Of a DNA stretch of 64,000 bases, positions 20,639 to 32,500 are shown piece by piece; position 1 is the first letter of the stretch, and the number at the start of each line of letters is the position of its first letter. The DNA is from Prostheceraeus crozeri. Taxonomy: Eukaryota > Platyhelminthes > Polycladida > Euryleptidae. Made by a program: the position numbers and the translations under genes. Below the pieces are notes generated by a model. The model worked only from the letters and a program-made list of their open reading frames with translations, ran no database searches and was not told the origin of the DNA. The stretch covers positions 124,001 to 188,000 of the forward strand of contig CAJQUW010008995.1 in the NCBI GenBank assembly GCA_907163375.1, written 5' to 3'.

Positions 20639-22318
20639 ATGGCTTCAAGAGGATGTCGCTATTCGGCAGATGCCTTCTGTTACGTTTGTGGAGAGTTCAT
20701 CAAGATTAGAGCCAAGAAATATGCTGTATCATCATCCAAGAAGATGGCAAAGGCTTATTTCCTATATTTTGGAATGCCTGTTGGCGATCAAGACAAGAAT
20801 TGGGCTCCCCATTTCTCCTGTGAACTTTGCACTAAATCTTCGGAAAGATGGCTAAGGGGAAAACAGAAGAAAATGCATTTTGCCGTTCCTCGAATTTGGA
20901 GGGAGCCCACTGATCACCTCAACGACTGTTACTTCTGTATAGTGGATGCTTCGGGACGAAAACGAGGCAAAAAGAGTGCACAATCGCTTATATACCCTGA
21001 CATTCCGTCTTCAATAGCCCCTGTACCACACAATGACGAACTTCCTATTTCACCACCGCCTCCTCTCTTTGATGAATCTGACTCCCAGGATGAACAACTG
21101 ATCGAAGATCCGTCAGCAGATGATGACTATTGCGATGAAAATAAAAACAAGCCCTATTTCCCAAATCAAAACGATATCAATGACCTTATTCGAGATCTCA
21201 GTTTAACAAAGGAAAATGGTGAGATTCTGACATCTCGTCTAAAACAGTGGAATTTGCTTTCAAGAGAGGTGAAAGTAACCCTGCAGCGAAAGCGACAGCT
21301 GTCGTTTTCAGTGTATTTTACATTGAGGGATGGTATTTGTTATTGTCACGACATTCCCGCTTTATTTGAAGCTATCGGCATTCCATGTACCATTGCAGAT
21401 TGGCGCTTGTTCATAGATAGCTCTCAGAGGAGTCTTAAAGTTGTTCTATTGCATAATGGAAACGTCCATCCGTCCATTCCGATCGTACACTCAGTCATAT
21501 TGAAAGAACGATACGAAAACGTGAAGAAAATCCTTGATCTTATCAAATACAAGGACTACAAATGGGAAGTCATTGGCGACTTTAAGATGGTGGCTTTTTT
21601 TATGGGATTTCAGGGTGGCTGGACGAAGTACCCGTGTTACTTGTGTTTGTGGGATAGCCGAGCGTCACGTGTTCACTACCAGCAATTCCAATGGCCACAG
21701 AGAGAGGAATATCTTGTCGGTAGGAACAACGTCCTTCATGAGCCATTGGTTGATCCAGATAAAGTTCTCATGCCCCCACTCCACATCAAACTTGGTTTGA
21801 TCAAGCAGTTTGTAAAAGCCATTGATGTTCAGTCGCAAGCTTACCAGTTTTTGGAAGGTTTCTTTCCTGAGCTGTCTTCTGCCAAAATCAAAGCAGGAAT
21901 TTTTGTTGGCCCTCAAACAAAAAAACTTATGGCTTCACAGGAATTCGCTAATCTACTGACTTCAGTTGAAAAAGCTGCCTGGGATAGCTTCAAATCTGTA
22001 GTTAACAACTTCCTCGGCAACAACAAATCGGATGACTATGTCGAGCTCATTGAAGAGCTAATCGCCAATTATGCTGCCATGGGTTGTAAAATGTCCCTCA
22101 AGCTACACATGCTGGCATCCCATTTGAACAAATTCAAATCAAATTTGGGAGCTCATTCGGAAGAACAAGGAGAAAGATTCCATCAAGATGTCAAGAACTT
22201 TGAGCACCGCTATCAAGGTCAGTACAATGAGAATATGATGGGAGACTATGTATGGAACTTGATCCGTGATTCTGACGAAGAAAACAGTCGTAAGACTCGA
22301 AAGAGCTTGCGTTTTTGA
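20639..22318 (+). CDS. Intact 559-residue zinc-finger-like protein of a repeated invertebrate family
   Basis: This is the only long intact frame in the window. A strong acceptor (TATTCTTTTTTCAG, ending 20621) precedes the ATG by 17 nt, suggesting an upstream untranslated exon. The N-terminus has paired cysteines, C14/C17, C61/C64 and C97/C100, which could bind zinc; the region includes GDQDKNWAPHFSCELC and the conserved-looking FAVPRIWREPTDH. Residues 120-175 are acidic and proline-rich. A further CYLC pair lies at 333-336, after DFKMVAFFMGFQGG, and the C-terminus has HSEEQGERFHQD (506-517) and RYQGQY. I recall this arrangement as a family of unnamed proteins present in many copies in arthropods and some cnidarians, so it may be transposon-derived. 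I know no proven function. Its perfect frame amid broken elements suggests recent arrival or selection. Confidence 0.85.
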   Translation: MASRGCRYSADAFCYVCGEFIKIRAKKYAVSSSKKMAKAYFLYFGMPVGDQDKNWAPHFSCELCTKSSERWLRGKQKKMHFAVPRIWREPTDHLNDCYFCIVDASGRKRGKKSAQSLIYPDIPSSIAPVPHNDELPISPPPPLFDESDSQDEQLIEDPSADDDYCDENKNKPYFPNQNDINDLIRDLSLTKENGEILTSRLKQWNLLSREVKVTLQRKRQLSFSVYFTLRDGICYCHDIPALFEAIGIPCTIADWRLFIDSSQRSLKVVLLHNGNVHPSIPIVHSVILKERYENVKKILDLIKYKDYKWEVIGDFKMVAFFMGFQGGWTKYPCYLCLWDSRASRVHYQQFQWPQREEYLVGRNNVLHEPLVDPDKVLMPPLHIKLGLIKQFVKAIDVQSQAYQFLEGFFPELSSAKIKAGIFVGPQTKKLMASQEFANLLTSVEKAAWDSFKSVVNNFLGNNKSDDYVELIEELIANYAAMGCKMSLKLHMLASHLNKFKSNLGAHSEEQGERFHQDVKNFEHRYQGQYNENMMGDYVWNLIRDSDEENSRKTRKSLRF

Positions 22319-22810
22319 TGACAGGCCTATTTCTGTTTGATCCTTTCGGAGTGGTACCCTGTTCTTCTATTCCAATATATTTAGCCTACATTTTTCATTT
22401 GCATTACAACTCATTCTTGCAGCATTCTCGTTTTTTCTAAATAAGAAAATATATAGGCCTACTACGGCCTACACTTATGGTTCTAGGCTATAGTCTGCAA
22501 TCATAGGCCTACAAATATCAGAAATATTAACATAAGGATCCTTTCAACATAAGGATAAATGAAATTTACATCGTTGTTTTAAGACTTACGAAACTATAGG
22601 AAACCAAATCTTCGTAAAAACCGGTATTTTCTCAAAAAGTCAAAATTGTATTATTTTATCAAAAAAAATCACAAAAATCAATATACTGACCACAAAAGCA
22701 TTTTTAAAAACGGAGGATTGTTGTTTTCGTGGTTTGTGTGACCCATGGAGTAAGGATAAAACATTTTTTTTCGGGGAACAAAATTTGTGTTGCATGGTGT
22801 AATAGATGTA
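22319..22810. other. 3' flank with TAGGCCTA words
   Basis: AT-rich, with several TAGGCCTA-like palindromes (for example 22456 and 22506). No gene. Confidence 0.35.
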
Positions 22811-24178
22811 CAAGGTGGCCATAAAGTCGCGCACCAAGCCATATTTGACATACACTCTAGCTAGAAACAATCACACTTTTATAGAATGACGATTTGTTCT
22901 CTTCATTTCATGAATGAACGTAATTCGATGTAGATGATAACGTACCGATGATGACATGAGTGTTACTCTGAAATCGAATAAATGGAAATAACAATGGCTT
23001 CTTAATCACAACTAGCGAGCATGTCTTTGGCAATTGAACACAGAATTGAAATGATCTTACTTTGTGGGCGAGAGGGTGCGACAAACAGGTCTGTTGCTGA
23101 AACGTTCAATTCAAAGCATGAAGGAATGAATGTTAGTCAATCTTCAGTCGGTCGGTTACTCTTGAAGTTCAAAGAGACAGGTAGTGTTCATGACAAAGAG
23201 CGAAGTGGACGTCCAAGAATATCTGATGAGACAAGAACAGCCATTCTTGATAAAGTTGAACAGAGTCCAAAGAAGTCCGTGCGCAGATCATCTCGTGAAA
23301 TCAACTTTCCCCGATCCACGATGCAGAAGATAGTCAAAGAAGAGCATTTCCATCCATACAAGCTTCAGATTCTCCAAATGTTACACGAAGACTATTCGGA
23401 CCGACGCGTGGAAATGTCGACATGGTTTGAAAACCAACTGGATGAAGATCCTGACATGGTTCATCAGAAAGTTCTCTTCAGCGATGAGGCTAACTTCTAC
23501 CTGAATGGTGAAGTGAACAAGCAAAACTGTCGCTACTATGCGCGGGAGAATCCACACTGGATGCAAGCCACAAGAGAACATAGTGGAGTGAAACTGATGG
23601 TCTGGTGCGGTCTGTGGAAGGACCATGTTTTAGGACCCTTCTTTTTTTGACTGAAAGCTTAACGGCAGCAGGTATCTCAAAATGCTGCAAGAAGAACTTC
23701 TGCCCCAGCTAGACTCAATTTGGAGAAGGTCGATCTGAGTGGTTCATGCAGGATGGAGCGCCTCCACACTATGCCTTGAAAGTGCGTGACTGACTGGATC
23801 GAAACTTCGAAAATTGGATTGGTCGAAGGGGGGACAGTTGAATAGACTCCACGCTCCCCTGACCTGAATCCCATGGATTTCTTCTTTTGGGGATACACAA
23901 AGCAACTAGTGTATTCCGAGCGCATGAATGACCTGGATCATTTGAGAACTCGAATTCGGGATGCCTGTGAGCAAATCAACGGTGATTCAAGTTTGCTCAA
24001 TCGAGTGTTTGATAACATTCACCATCGGCTTGATTCATGTCTGGCTGCTGAAGGGCACCATTTTGAACATTTGTAAATATAAATTTCTTTGTTCACAACT
24101 AATTGATGTTTTCCTTAAGTCATTTAGAGATCCATAAGAACAATTAAAATCTTGGTGCGCGACTTTATGGCCACCTTG
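22811..24178 (+). mobile_element. Mariner-type element, nearly full length but broken
   Basis: TIRs are exact over 27-28 bp: CAAGGTGGCCATAAAGTCGC at 22811 is matched in inverted orientation up to 24178. TA precedes the left end (22809-22810); the base pair after the right end is TT, perhaps a mutated TA. The 1368-bp length is normal for a complete element with one transposase gene. Confidence 0.92.
23021..24076 (+). pseudogene. Mariner-type transposase (DUF4817-like N-terminus), disrupted
   Basis: The first 209 codons are intact: MSLAIEHRIEMILLCGREGA starts a helix-turn-helix domain of the type found in an arthropod-rich mariner lineage, followed by GRLLLKFKETGSVHDKERSG and RPRISDET. The catalytic core begins at VLFSDEANFYLNGEVNKQNC (first D) and NPHWMQATREH...LMVWCGLWKDHVLGPFF. 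After a stop at about 23648 the second-aspartate region is degraded (DGAPPHYAL-like remains at 23755 with stops), and the frame resumes with SPDLNPMDFFFWGYTKQLVY and ends HHFEHL at 24076. Stops and frameshifts make it inactive. It lies between matching TIRs, so it is a single decayed copy. Confidence 0.92.
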
Positions 24179-24525
24179 TTTATTATTAATTATCCAGCTA
24201 GCATTGTTGGTAGAGACGCGAATACGCGATTAATTAGAACCAGCCCGAAATGCTAGCATGTAGTTCTTATTGAGTACGTCCTTTAAATAGGCCTACGGTC
24301 GCTGTGAATTTCTATGAAATGTGGAGGACTTTCCTTAAAAATATCCATGACGTAATTCATTCGTTTAGCAATACAAGTATTTTCCTTTGTGTCAACAGTT
24401 CATGATGAAATCAGACACCAATCATGTTCATTAAATCATTCCAGGATGCTGCAACAGAATATTTTCTTCTATTCAATCGCATGTTAGGTTATGTAAAAAG
24501 CAAGACTGCATCTGTGGTAAGGAGT
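24179..24525. other. No gene recognised
   Basis: AT-rich flank of the mariner; one TAGGCCTA word at about 24289. Confidence 0.35.
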
Positions 24526-24599
24526 CGCGGCAGGAATCGAACCTGCATTCTTAAGAGCCCACATCTTAAATGATACCATTACACCACACGAAGTAACCA
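24526..24599 (-). tRNA. tRNA-like gene or pseudogene, 9-nt anticodon loop
   Basis: On the minus strand the T arm is perfect (GCAGG-TTCGATT-CCTGC, 24546-24530). A box-A-like D arm (TGGTGTAATGGTATCA) and an anticodon-type stem (TTAAG with CTTAA) are present, but the loop between them has nine bases (ATGTGGGCT) and the acceptor strands pair poorly. More likely a tRNA-derived repeat than a working tRNA. Confidence 0.4.
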
Positions 24600-25033
24600 C
24601 TAGACAAAGCTTGCTGGTTCTTAGATGCTATCAATCAAAGTTTTGTACTGATGTATGATGCAATTGTTCATTGCCTTTCAAAAATATAAGAACAACAGTA
24701 CACTACTTATAAATTCGTGAGTATCATTGTGGTCACGGTCACGGGTTCATCGGATTTCTCTGAACAAGGGATGCATTTTAAAATTAGCGTACCAGTATCG
24801 ATTACATTACAAAGCGCTATAATAGCCAAAGTTATATTTTCTATATATATTTTTTTCATTTAGTCATTGTTAGGTCATTATAGGTCATTTAGTCTTGACC
24901 TCTGCTGGCTGGACTCAGTCCTTCTTTCAAATGCCTGAGGTACATTTCAGTCAACAGTGACTCTACTTTTTTGATAGATGCTAATCTTTCCCTATTATAG
25001 ATATAACTTTTGAGGCTGTGCATCTTAAATGTA
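24600..25033. other. No gene recognised
   Basis: AT-rich; contains a short direct duplication of GTCATT words (TAGTCATTGTTAGGTCATTATAGG, about 24862). Confidence 0.35.
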
Positions 25034-25101
25034 CAGGACCGCGCTTGGTCGGGTTTGAGCGTTCAGGACTTAGCGGTCGAAACGCGATCGTCCTGACCAA
25101 G
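25034..25101 (+). ncRNA. Structured repeat with possible pseudoknot, copy 1
   Basis: Three helices can be drawn: CTTGGTC (25044-25050) with GACCAAG (25095-25101); GCGTT (25059-25063) with AACGC (25081-25085); and CAGGAC (25064-25069) with GTCCTG (25090-25095), which crosses the second and would form a pseudoknot. A second copy at 44596-44655 has different bases in the same helices. Single-stranded parts (GGGTTTGAG, GGTCGAAAC) are conserved. Confidence 0.5.
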
Positions 25102-25361
25102 TTCCTGTTGATGACCTCATTTAATTTGTATGCAAATTGTGTAGATTTTCATTTCTCGTTTTAGCTTAAGGAACTGATATCAACTTTCTTACACACCTGG
25201 TAGATTTTAGATAACGTAATCCCGCTGTGCTAGCTAGATCTGATATTTTGATTGGAAACAGACCTGTCCTCTTATCAGCTATTCTTCAACTTATTTTTTT
25301 AATTTTGCTACCTTGAAGCACTTTGCTACGTTGACTTATATATGAAAAATTTGGTGATATT

Positions 25362-25839
25362 TTGGGATACGCGGTACATTGTAAGAGAGGACCCAACGCA
25401 GTCAGACGACATAACACCATTCGCAATTCCATCCACCGTTTTTGCCAACAAGGAAGACTGAATCCGAGATTGGAACAAGGCTCCTGTGACGATCTGGACA
25501 GGCCAGCGGACATTCTCATCCCAGACTGGTCACATCACTGTTGCACATCCGCTCACTTCTGATTTTATTCATGGAGCGAGTGCAGCATCGGATATGTGTC
25601 TGACAGCAGCAGAGAAACGCAAGCATCAAGCAAACGACGGAAAGTGTGCCAGGATGAGATGGCGGTCATCACCTTCCACTGATTGGGGCCCGGCAGCAAT
25701 GAAAACATTAAATCGGATATCTAGATCGTTGTCAATGTGTAGAAACGAACGGTACTCATTGATTCGTAATGACATGCTTGACTTCCTGGGCGTGACGTTG
25801 GCAAGATCACAGTTGCCAGAGCTCTCCTGGCGCGCATGA
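25362..25839 (+). pseudogene. Non-LTR retrotransposon C-terminal domain
   Basis: Two overlapping plus frames carry the terminal domain of a LINE-like polyprotein: VHCKRGPNAVRRHNTIRNSI (the C-x-R----RH--N-I zinc/HTH-like segment), then RPADILIPDWSH, SAASDMCLTAAEKRKHQAND and GKCARMRW (lysine-rich helix), then WGPAAMKTLNRISRSLSMCR and LGVTLARSQL. This order is the same as in the minus-strand copy at 49407-50039. At least two frame changes are needed to read through, so it is a dead 3' remnant. The upstream palm domain is not present. Confidence 0.75.
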
Positions 25840-26200
25840 CTCTTTGAAGTGTTTTCTTACATCCTTTTGGTCATTTTTTGTCTCTTGAGTTGAACAGTGA
25901 TTCTTAGACATTGTTCATAGGTTTATTTATGTAAGAACTATATTCCTATTTCTTGACTAAGTGAATAATTATGAATATTATGAAAAATATTTCTTCTACA
26001 TTTAATGAATAAAATTATTAAACTACATTTCTGAACGCAAAAACACAGTTGCATCATGAATCAAACAAGAATAAAATGTCAAGAAAGCTATCACTAGGGA
26101 AAATAAAAAGAAGGAACAAAATGCTTTATAAACTAGGTAGAAAATTCTCAAAAATCACTTTACGGAAGTTGCTTCTGCTTTCCATCAAACAAATAACGAG

Positions 26201-26280
26201 AGACTGTCTCTGCGGCAACCACCGTCTGGCGTCAGATTACAGACTGTCTCTACGGCAACCACCGTCTGGCGTCAGATTCC
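26201..26280. repeat. 40-bp tandem duplication
   Basis: 26201-26240 and 26241-26280 differ at two positions (AGACTGTCTCTGCGGCAACC against ...TACGG...). It lies in the degraded end of the reverse-transcriptase fragment next to the minisatellite. Confidence 0.85.
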
Positions 26281-26545
26281 CTGTATCCATGGACTTGAAT
26301 TTGGTCTCTTCAGAGGACCTGCCTCGGATTCCTTGACGCAGTATTCGAGTCATCAATTTTGTGGCATTATTCGCTAGGCAAATAGGTTGATGATATTCCC
26401 ATTTTTTCGCACTAGGTTTCCTCGGCAACGGAATAAAAGTGGATTTCACCATGTCTTCCGGCATCTTACTTTCAACATGCATGTAGATTTGGTGCAACAA
26501 CAGAGTGTGCATCTTGACACCTTCCTCTCCAGCTGCTGACATCAT
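26237..26545 (-). pseudogene. Non-LTR reverse transcriptase, part downstream of the satellite
   Basis: On the minus strand the frame leaves the minisatellite as MMSAAGEEGVKMHTLLLHQI, then MPEDMVKSTFIPLPRKPSAK and ICLANNATKLMTRILRQGIR. This is the N-terminal reverse-transcriptase region of LINE pol proteins: the 'PDGI--EM---G-------L---' strand followed by 'W---IP-PK' and 'R-I-L-----K----I'. The missing residues just upstream (NRKAAG) lie on the other side of the satellite, at 34205-34466. Past 26290 the frame degenerates. The whole reads as one reverse-transcriptase gene split by expansion of the array. Confidence 0.8.
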
Positions 26546-29500
26546 TTCAGAGACTATGCCATCCCTCCTGCTGCTGACATCATTTCAGAGACTATGCCAT
26601 CCCTCCTGCTGCTGACATCATTTCAGAGACTATGCCATCCCTCCTGCTGCTGACATCATTTCAGAGACTATGCCATCCCTCCTGCTGCTGACATCATTTC
26701 AGAGACTATGCCATCCCTCCTGCTGCTGACATCATTTCAGAGACTATGCCATTCCTCCTGCTGCTGACATCATTTCAGAGACTATGCCATTCCTCCTGCT
26801 GCTGACATCATTTCAGAGACTATGCCATCCCTCCTGCTGCTGACATCATTTCAGAGACTATGCCATCCCTCCTGCTGCTGACATCATTTCAGAGACTATG
26901 CCATCCCTCCTGCTGCTGACATCATTTCAGAGACTATGCCATCCCTCCTGCTGCTGACATCATTTCAGAGACTATGCCATCCCTCCTGCTGCTGACATCA
27001 TTTCAGAGACTATGCCATCCCTCCTGCTGCTGACATCATTTCAGAGACTATGCCATCCCTCCTGCTGCTGACATCATTTCAGAGACTATGCCATCCCTCC
27101 TGCTGCTGACATCATTTCAGAGACTATGCCATCCCTCCTGCTGCTGACATCATTTCGGAGACTATGCCATTCCTCCTGCTGCTGACATCATTTCAGAGAC
27201 TATGCCATCCCTCCTGCTGCTGACATCATTTCAGAGACTATGCCATCACTCCTGCTGCTGACATCATTTCTGAGACTATGCCATTCCTCCTGCTGCTGAC
27301 ATCATTTCAGAGACTATGCCATCCCTCCTGCTGCTGACATCATTTCAGAGACTATGCCATCCCTCCTGCTGCTGACATCATTTCAGAGACTATGCCATCC
27401 CTCCTGCTGCTGACATCATTTCAGAGACTATGCCATTCCTCCTGCTGCTGACATCATTTCAGAGACTATGCCATTCCTCCTGCTGCTGACATCATTTCAG
27501 AGACTATGCCATTCCTCCTGCTGCTGACATCATTTCAGAGACTATGCCATTCCTCCTGCTGCTGACATCATTTCAGAGGACTATGCCATCCCTCCTGCTG
27601 CTGACATCATTTCAGAGACTATGCCATCCCTCCTGCTGCTGACATCATTTCAGAGACTATGCCATCCCTCTGCTGCTGACATCATTTCAGAGACTATGCC
27701 ATCCCTCCTGCTGCTGACATCATTTCAGAGACTATGCCATTCCTCCTGCTGCTGACATCATTTCAGAGACTATGCCATCCCTCCTGCTGCTGACATCATT
27801 TCAGAGACTATGCCATCCCTCCTGCTGCTGACATCATTTCAGAGACTATGCCATCCCTCCTGCTGCTGACATCATTTCAGAGACTATGCCATCCCTCCTG
27901 CTGCTGACATCATTTCAGAGACTATGCCATCCCTCCTGCTGCTGACATCATTTCAGAGACTATGCCATCCCTCCTGCTGCTGACATCATTTCAGAGACTA
28001 TGCCATCCCTCCTGCTGACATCATTTCAGAGACTATGCCATCCCTCCTGCTGCTGACATCATTTCAGAGACTATGCCATCCCTCCTGCTGCTGACATCAT
28101 TTCAGAGACTATGCCATCCCTCCTGCTGCTGACATCATTTCAGAGACTATGCCATCCCTCCTGCTGCTGACATCATTTCAGAGACTATGCCATCCTCCTG
28201 CTGCTGACATCATTTCAGAGACTATGCCATCCCTCCTGCTGCTGACATCATTTCAGAGACTATGCCATCCTCCTGCTGCTGACATCATTTCAGAGACTAT
28301 GCCATCCCTCCTGCTGCTGACATCATTTCAGAGACTATGCCATCCTCCTGCTGCTGACATCATTTCAGAGACTATGCCATCCCTCCTGCTGCTGACATCA
28401 TTTCAGAGACTATGCCATCCCTCCTGCTGCTGACATCATTTCAGAGACTATGCCATCCCTCCAGCTGCTGACATCATTTCAGAGACTATGCCATCCCTCC
28501 AGCTGCTGACATCATTTCAGAGAGTATGCCATCCCTCCTGCTGACATCATTTCAGAGACTATGCCATCCCTCCTGCTGCTGACATCATTTCAGAGACTAT
28601 GCCATCCGTCCTGCTGCTGACATCATTTCAGAGACTATGCCATCCCTCCTGCTGCTGACATCATTTCAGAGACTATGCCATCCCTCCTGCTGCTGACATC
28701 ATTTCAGAGACTATGCCATTCCTCCTGCTGCTGACATCATTTCAGAGACTATGCCATCCCCCAGCTGCTGACATCATTTCAGAGACTATGCCATCCCTCC
28801 TGCTGCTGACATCATTTCAGAGACTATGCCATCCCTCCTGCTGCTGACATCATTTCAGAGACTATGCCATCCCTCCAGCTGCTGACATCATTTCAGAGAC
28901 TATGCCATCCCTCCTGCTGCTGACATCATTTCAGAGACTATGCCATCCCTCCTGCTGCTGACATCATTTCAGAGACTATGCCATCCCTCCTGCTGCTGAC
29001 ATCATTTCAGAGACTATGCCATCCCTCCAGCTGCTGACATCATTTCAGAGACTATGCCATCCCTCCAGCTGCTGACATCATTTCAGAGACTATGCCATCC
29101 CTCCTGCTGCTGACATCATTTCAGAGACTATGCCATCCCTCCTGCTGCTGACATCATTTCAGAGACTATGCCATCCCTCCTGCTGCTGACATCATTTCAG
29201 AGACTATGCCATACCTCCTGCTGCTGACATCATTTCAGAGACTATGCCATCCCTCCTGCTGCTGACATCATTTCAGAGACTATGCCATCCTCAGCTGCTG
29301 ACATCATTTCAGAGACTATGCCAACCCTCCTGCTGCTGACATCATTTCAGAGACTATGACATCCCTCCTGCTGACATCATTTCAGAGACTATGCCATCCC
29401 TCCAGCTGCTGACATCATTTCAGAGACTATGCCATCCCTCCAGCTGCTGACATCATTTCAGAGACTATGCCATCCCTCCAGCTGCTGACATCATTTCAGA

Positions 29501-32500
29501 GACTATGCCATCCCTCCTGCTGCTGACATCATTTCAGAGACTATGCCATCCCTCCAGCTGCTGACATCATTTCAGAGACTATGCCATCCCTCCTGCTGCT
29601 GACATCATTTCAGAGACTATGCCATCCCTCCTGCTGCTGACATCATTTCAGAGACTATGCCATCCCTCCTGCTGCTGACATCATTTCAGAGACTATGCCA
29701 TCCCTCCTGCTGCTGACATCATTTCAGAGACTATGCCATCCCTCCTGCTGCTGACATCATTTCAGAGACTATGCCATCCCTCCTGCTGCTGACATCATTT
29801 CAGAGACTATGCCATCCCTCCTGCTGCTGACATCATTTCAGAGACTATGCCATCCCTCCAGCTGCTGACATCATTTCAGAGACTATGCCATCCCTCCAGC
29901 TGCTGACATCATTTCAGAGACTATGCCATCCCTCCTGCTGACATCATTTCAGAGACTATGCCATCCCTCCTGCTGCTGACATCATTTCAGAGACTATGCC
30001 ATCCCTCCTGCTGCTGACATCATTTCAGAGACTATGCCATCCCTCCTGCTGCTGACATCATTTCAGAGACTATGCCATCCCTCCAGCTGCTGACATCATT
30101 TCAGAGACTATGCCATCCCTCCTGCTGACATCATTTCAGAGACTATGCCATCCCTCCTGCTGCTGACATCATTTCAGAGACTATGCCATCCCTCCTGCTG
30201 CTGACATCATTTCAGAGACTATGCCATTCCTCCTGCTGCTGACATCATTTCAGAGACTATGCCATCCCCCCAGCTGCTGACATCATTTCAGAGACTATGC
30301 CATCCCTCCTGCTGCTGACATCATTTCAGAGACTATGCCATCCCTCCTGCTGCTGACATCATTTCAGAGACTATGCCATCCCTCCTGCTGCTGACATCAT
30401 TTCAGAGACTATGCCATCCTCCTGCTGCTGACATCATTTCAGAGACTATGCCATCCCTCTGCTGCTGACATCATTTCAGAGACTATGCCATCCCTCCTGC
30501 TGCTGACATCATTTCAGAGACTATGCCATCCGTCCTGCTGCTGACATCATTTCAGAGACTATGCCATCCCTCCTGCTGCTGACATCATTTCAGAGACTAT
30601 GCCATCCCTCCAGCTGCTGACATCATTTCAGAGACTATGCCATCCCTCCAGCTGCTGACATCATTTCAGAGACTATGCCATCCCTCCTGCTGACATCATT
30701 TCAGAGACTATGCCATCCCTCCTGCTGCTGACATCATTTCAGAGACTATGCCATCCCTCCTGCTGCTGACATCATTTCAGAGACTATGCCATCCCTCCTG
30801 CTGCTGACATCATTTCAGAGACTATGCCATCCCTCCTGCTGCTGACATCATTTCAGAGACTATGCTATTCCTCCTGCTGCTGACATCATTTCAGAGACTA
30901 TGCCATCCCTCCTGCTGCTGACATCATTTCAGAGACTATGCCATCCCTCCAGCTGCTGACATCATTTCAGAGACTATGCCATCCCTCCTGCTGCTGACAT
31001 CATTTCAGAGACTATGCCATCCCTCCTGCTGCTGACATCATTTCAGAGACTATGCCATCCGTCCTGCTGCTGACATCATTTCAGAGACTATGCCATCCCT
31101 CCAGCTGCTGACATCATTTCAGAGACTATGCCATCCCTCCAGCTGCTGACATCATTTCAGAGACTATGCCATCCCTCCTGCTGCTGACATCATTTCAGAG
31201 ACTATGCCATCCCTCCTGCTGCTGACATCATTTCAGAGACTATGCCATCCCTCCTGCTGCTGACATCATTTCAGAGACTATGCCATCCCTCCTGCTGCTG
31301 ACATCATTTCAGAGACTATGCCATCCCTCCTGCTGCTGACATCATTTCAGAGACTATGCCATCCCTCCTGCTGCTGACATCATTTCAGAGACTATGCCAT
31401 CCCTCCTGCTGCTGACATCATTTCAGAGACTATGCCATCCCTCCTGCTGCTGACATCATTTCAGAGACTATGCCATCCCTCCTGCTGCTGACATCATTTC
31501 AGAGACTATGCCATCCCTCCAGCTGCTGACATCATTTCAGAGACTATGCCATCCCTCCAGCTGCTGACATCATTTCAGAGACTATGCCATCCCTCCTGAT
31601 GACATCATTTCAGAGACTATGCCATCCCTCCTGCTGCTGACATCATTTCAGAGACTATGCCATCCCTCCTGCTGCTGACATCATTTCAGAGACTATGCCA
31701 TCCCTCCTGCTGCTGACATCATTTCAGAGACTATGCCATCCCTCCAGCTGCTGACATCATTTCAGAGACTATGCCATCCCTCCTGCTGAGTTCATTTCAG
31801 AGACTATGCCATCCTCCTGCTGATGACATCATTTCAGAGACTATGCCATCCCTCCTGCTGCTGACATCATTTCAGAGACTATGCCATCCCTCCTGATGAC
31901 ATCATTTCAGAGACTATGCCATCCCTCCTGCTGCTGACATCATTTCAGAGACTATGCCATCCCTCCTGCTGCTGACATCATTTCAGAGACTATGCCATCC
32001 CTCCTGCTGCTGACATCATTTCAGAGGACTATGCCATCCCTCCTGCTGCTGACAACATTTCAGAGACTATGCCATCCCTCCTGCTGCTGACATCATTTCA
32101 GAGACTATGCCATCCCTCCTGCTGCTGACATCATTTCAGAGACTATGCCATCCCTCTGCTGCTGACATCATTTCAGAGACTATGCCATCCGTCCTGCTGC
32201 TGACATCATTTCAGAGACTATGCCATCCCTCCTGCTGCTGACATCATTTCAGAGACTATGCCATCCCTCCTGCTGCTGACATCATTTCAGAGACTATGCC
32301 ATCCCTCAGCTGCTGACTCATTTCAGAGACTATGCCATCCCTCCTGCTGCTGACATCATTTCAGAGACTATGCCATCCCTCCTGCTGCTGACATCATTTC
32401 AGAGACTATGCCATCCCTCCTGCTGCTGACATCATTTCAGAGACTATGCCATCCCTCCTGCTGCTGACATCATTTCAGAGACTATGCCATCCCTCCTGCT

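Noticed and set aside
21665-21916. Minus-strand frame inside the 559-codon gene
   Set aside because: Antisense shadow of the intact gene; no motif.
22450-22515. TAGGCCTA words as a regulatory site cluster
   Set aside because: The palindrome is scattered through the window (24289, 46369, 61202) and looks like background repeat content.
28149-28433. A 94-codon repetitive frame (MPSLLLLTSFQRLCHP...) within the array
   Set aside because: It is just the 38-bp minisatellite read in rotating frames, where unit-length variants happen to keep it open. No start context or independent support.
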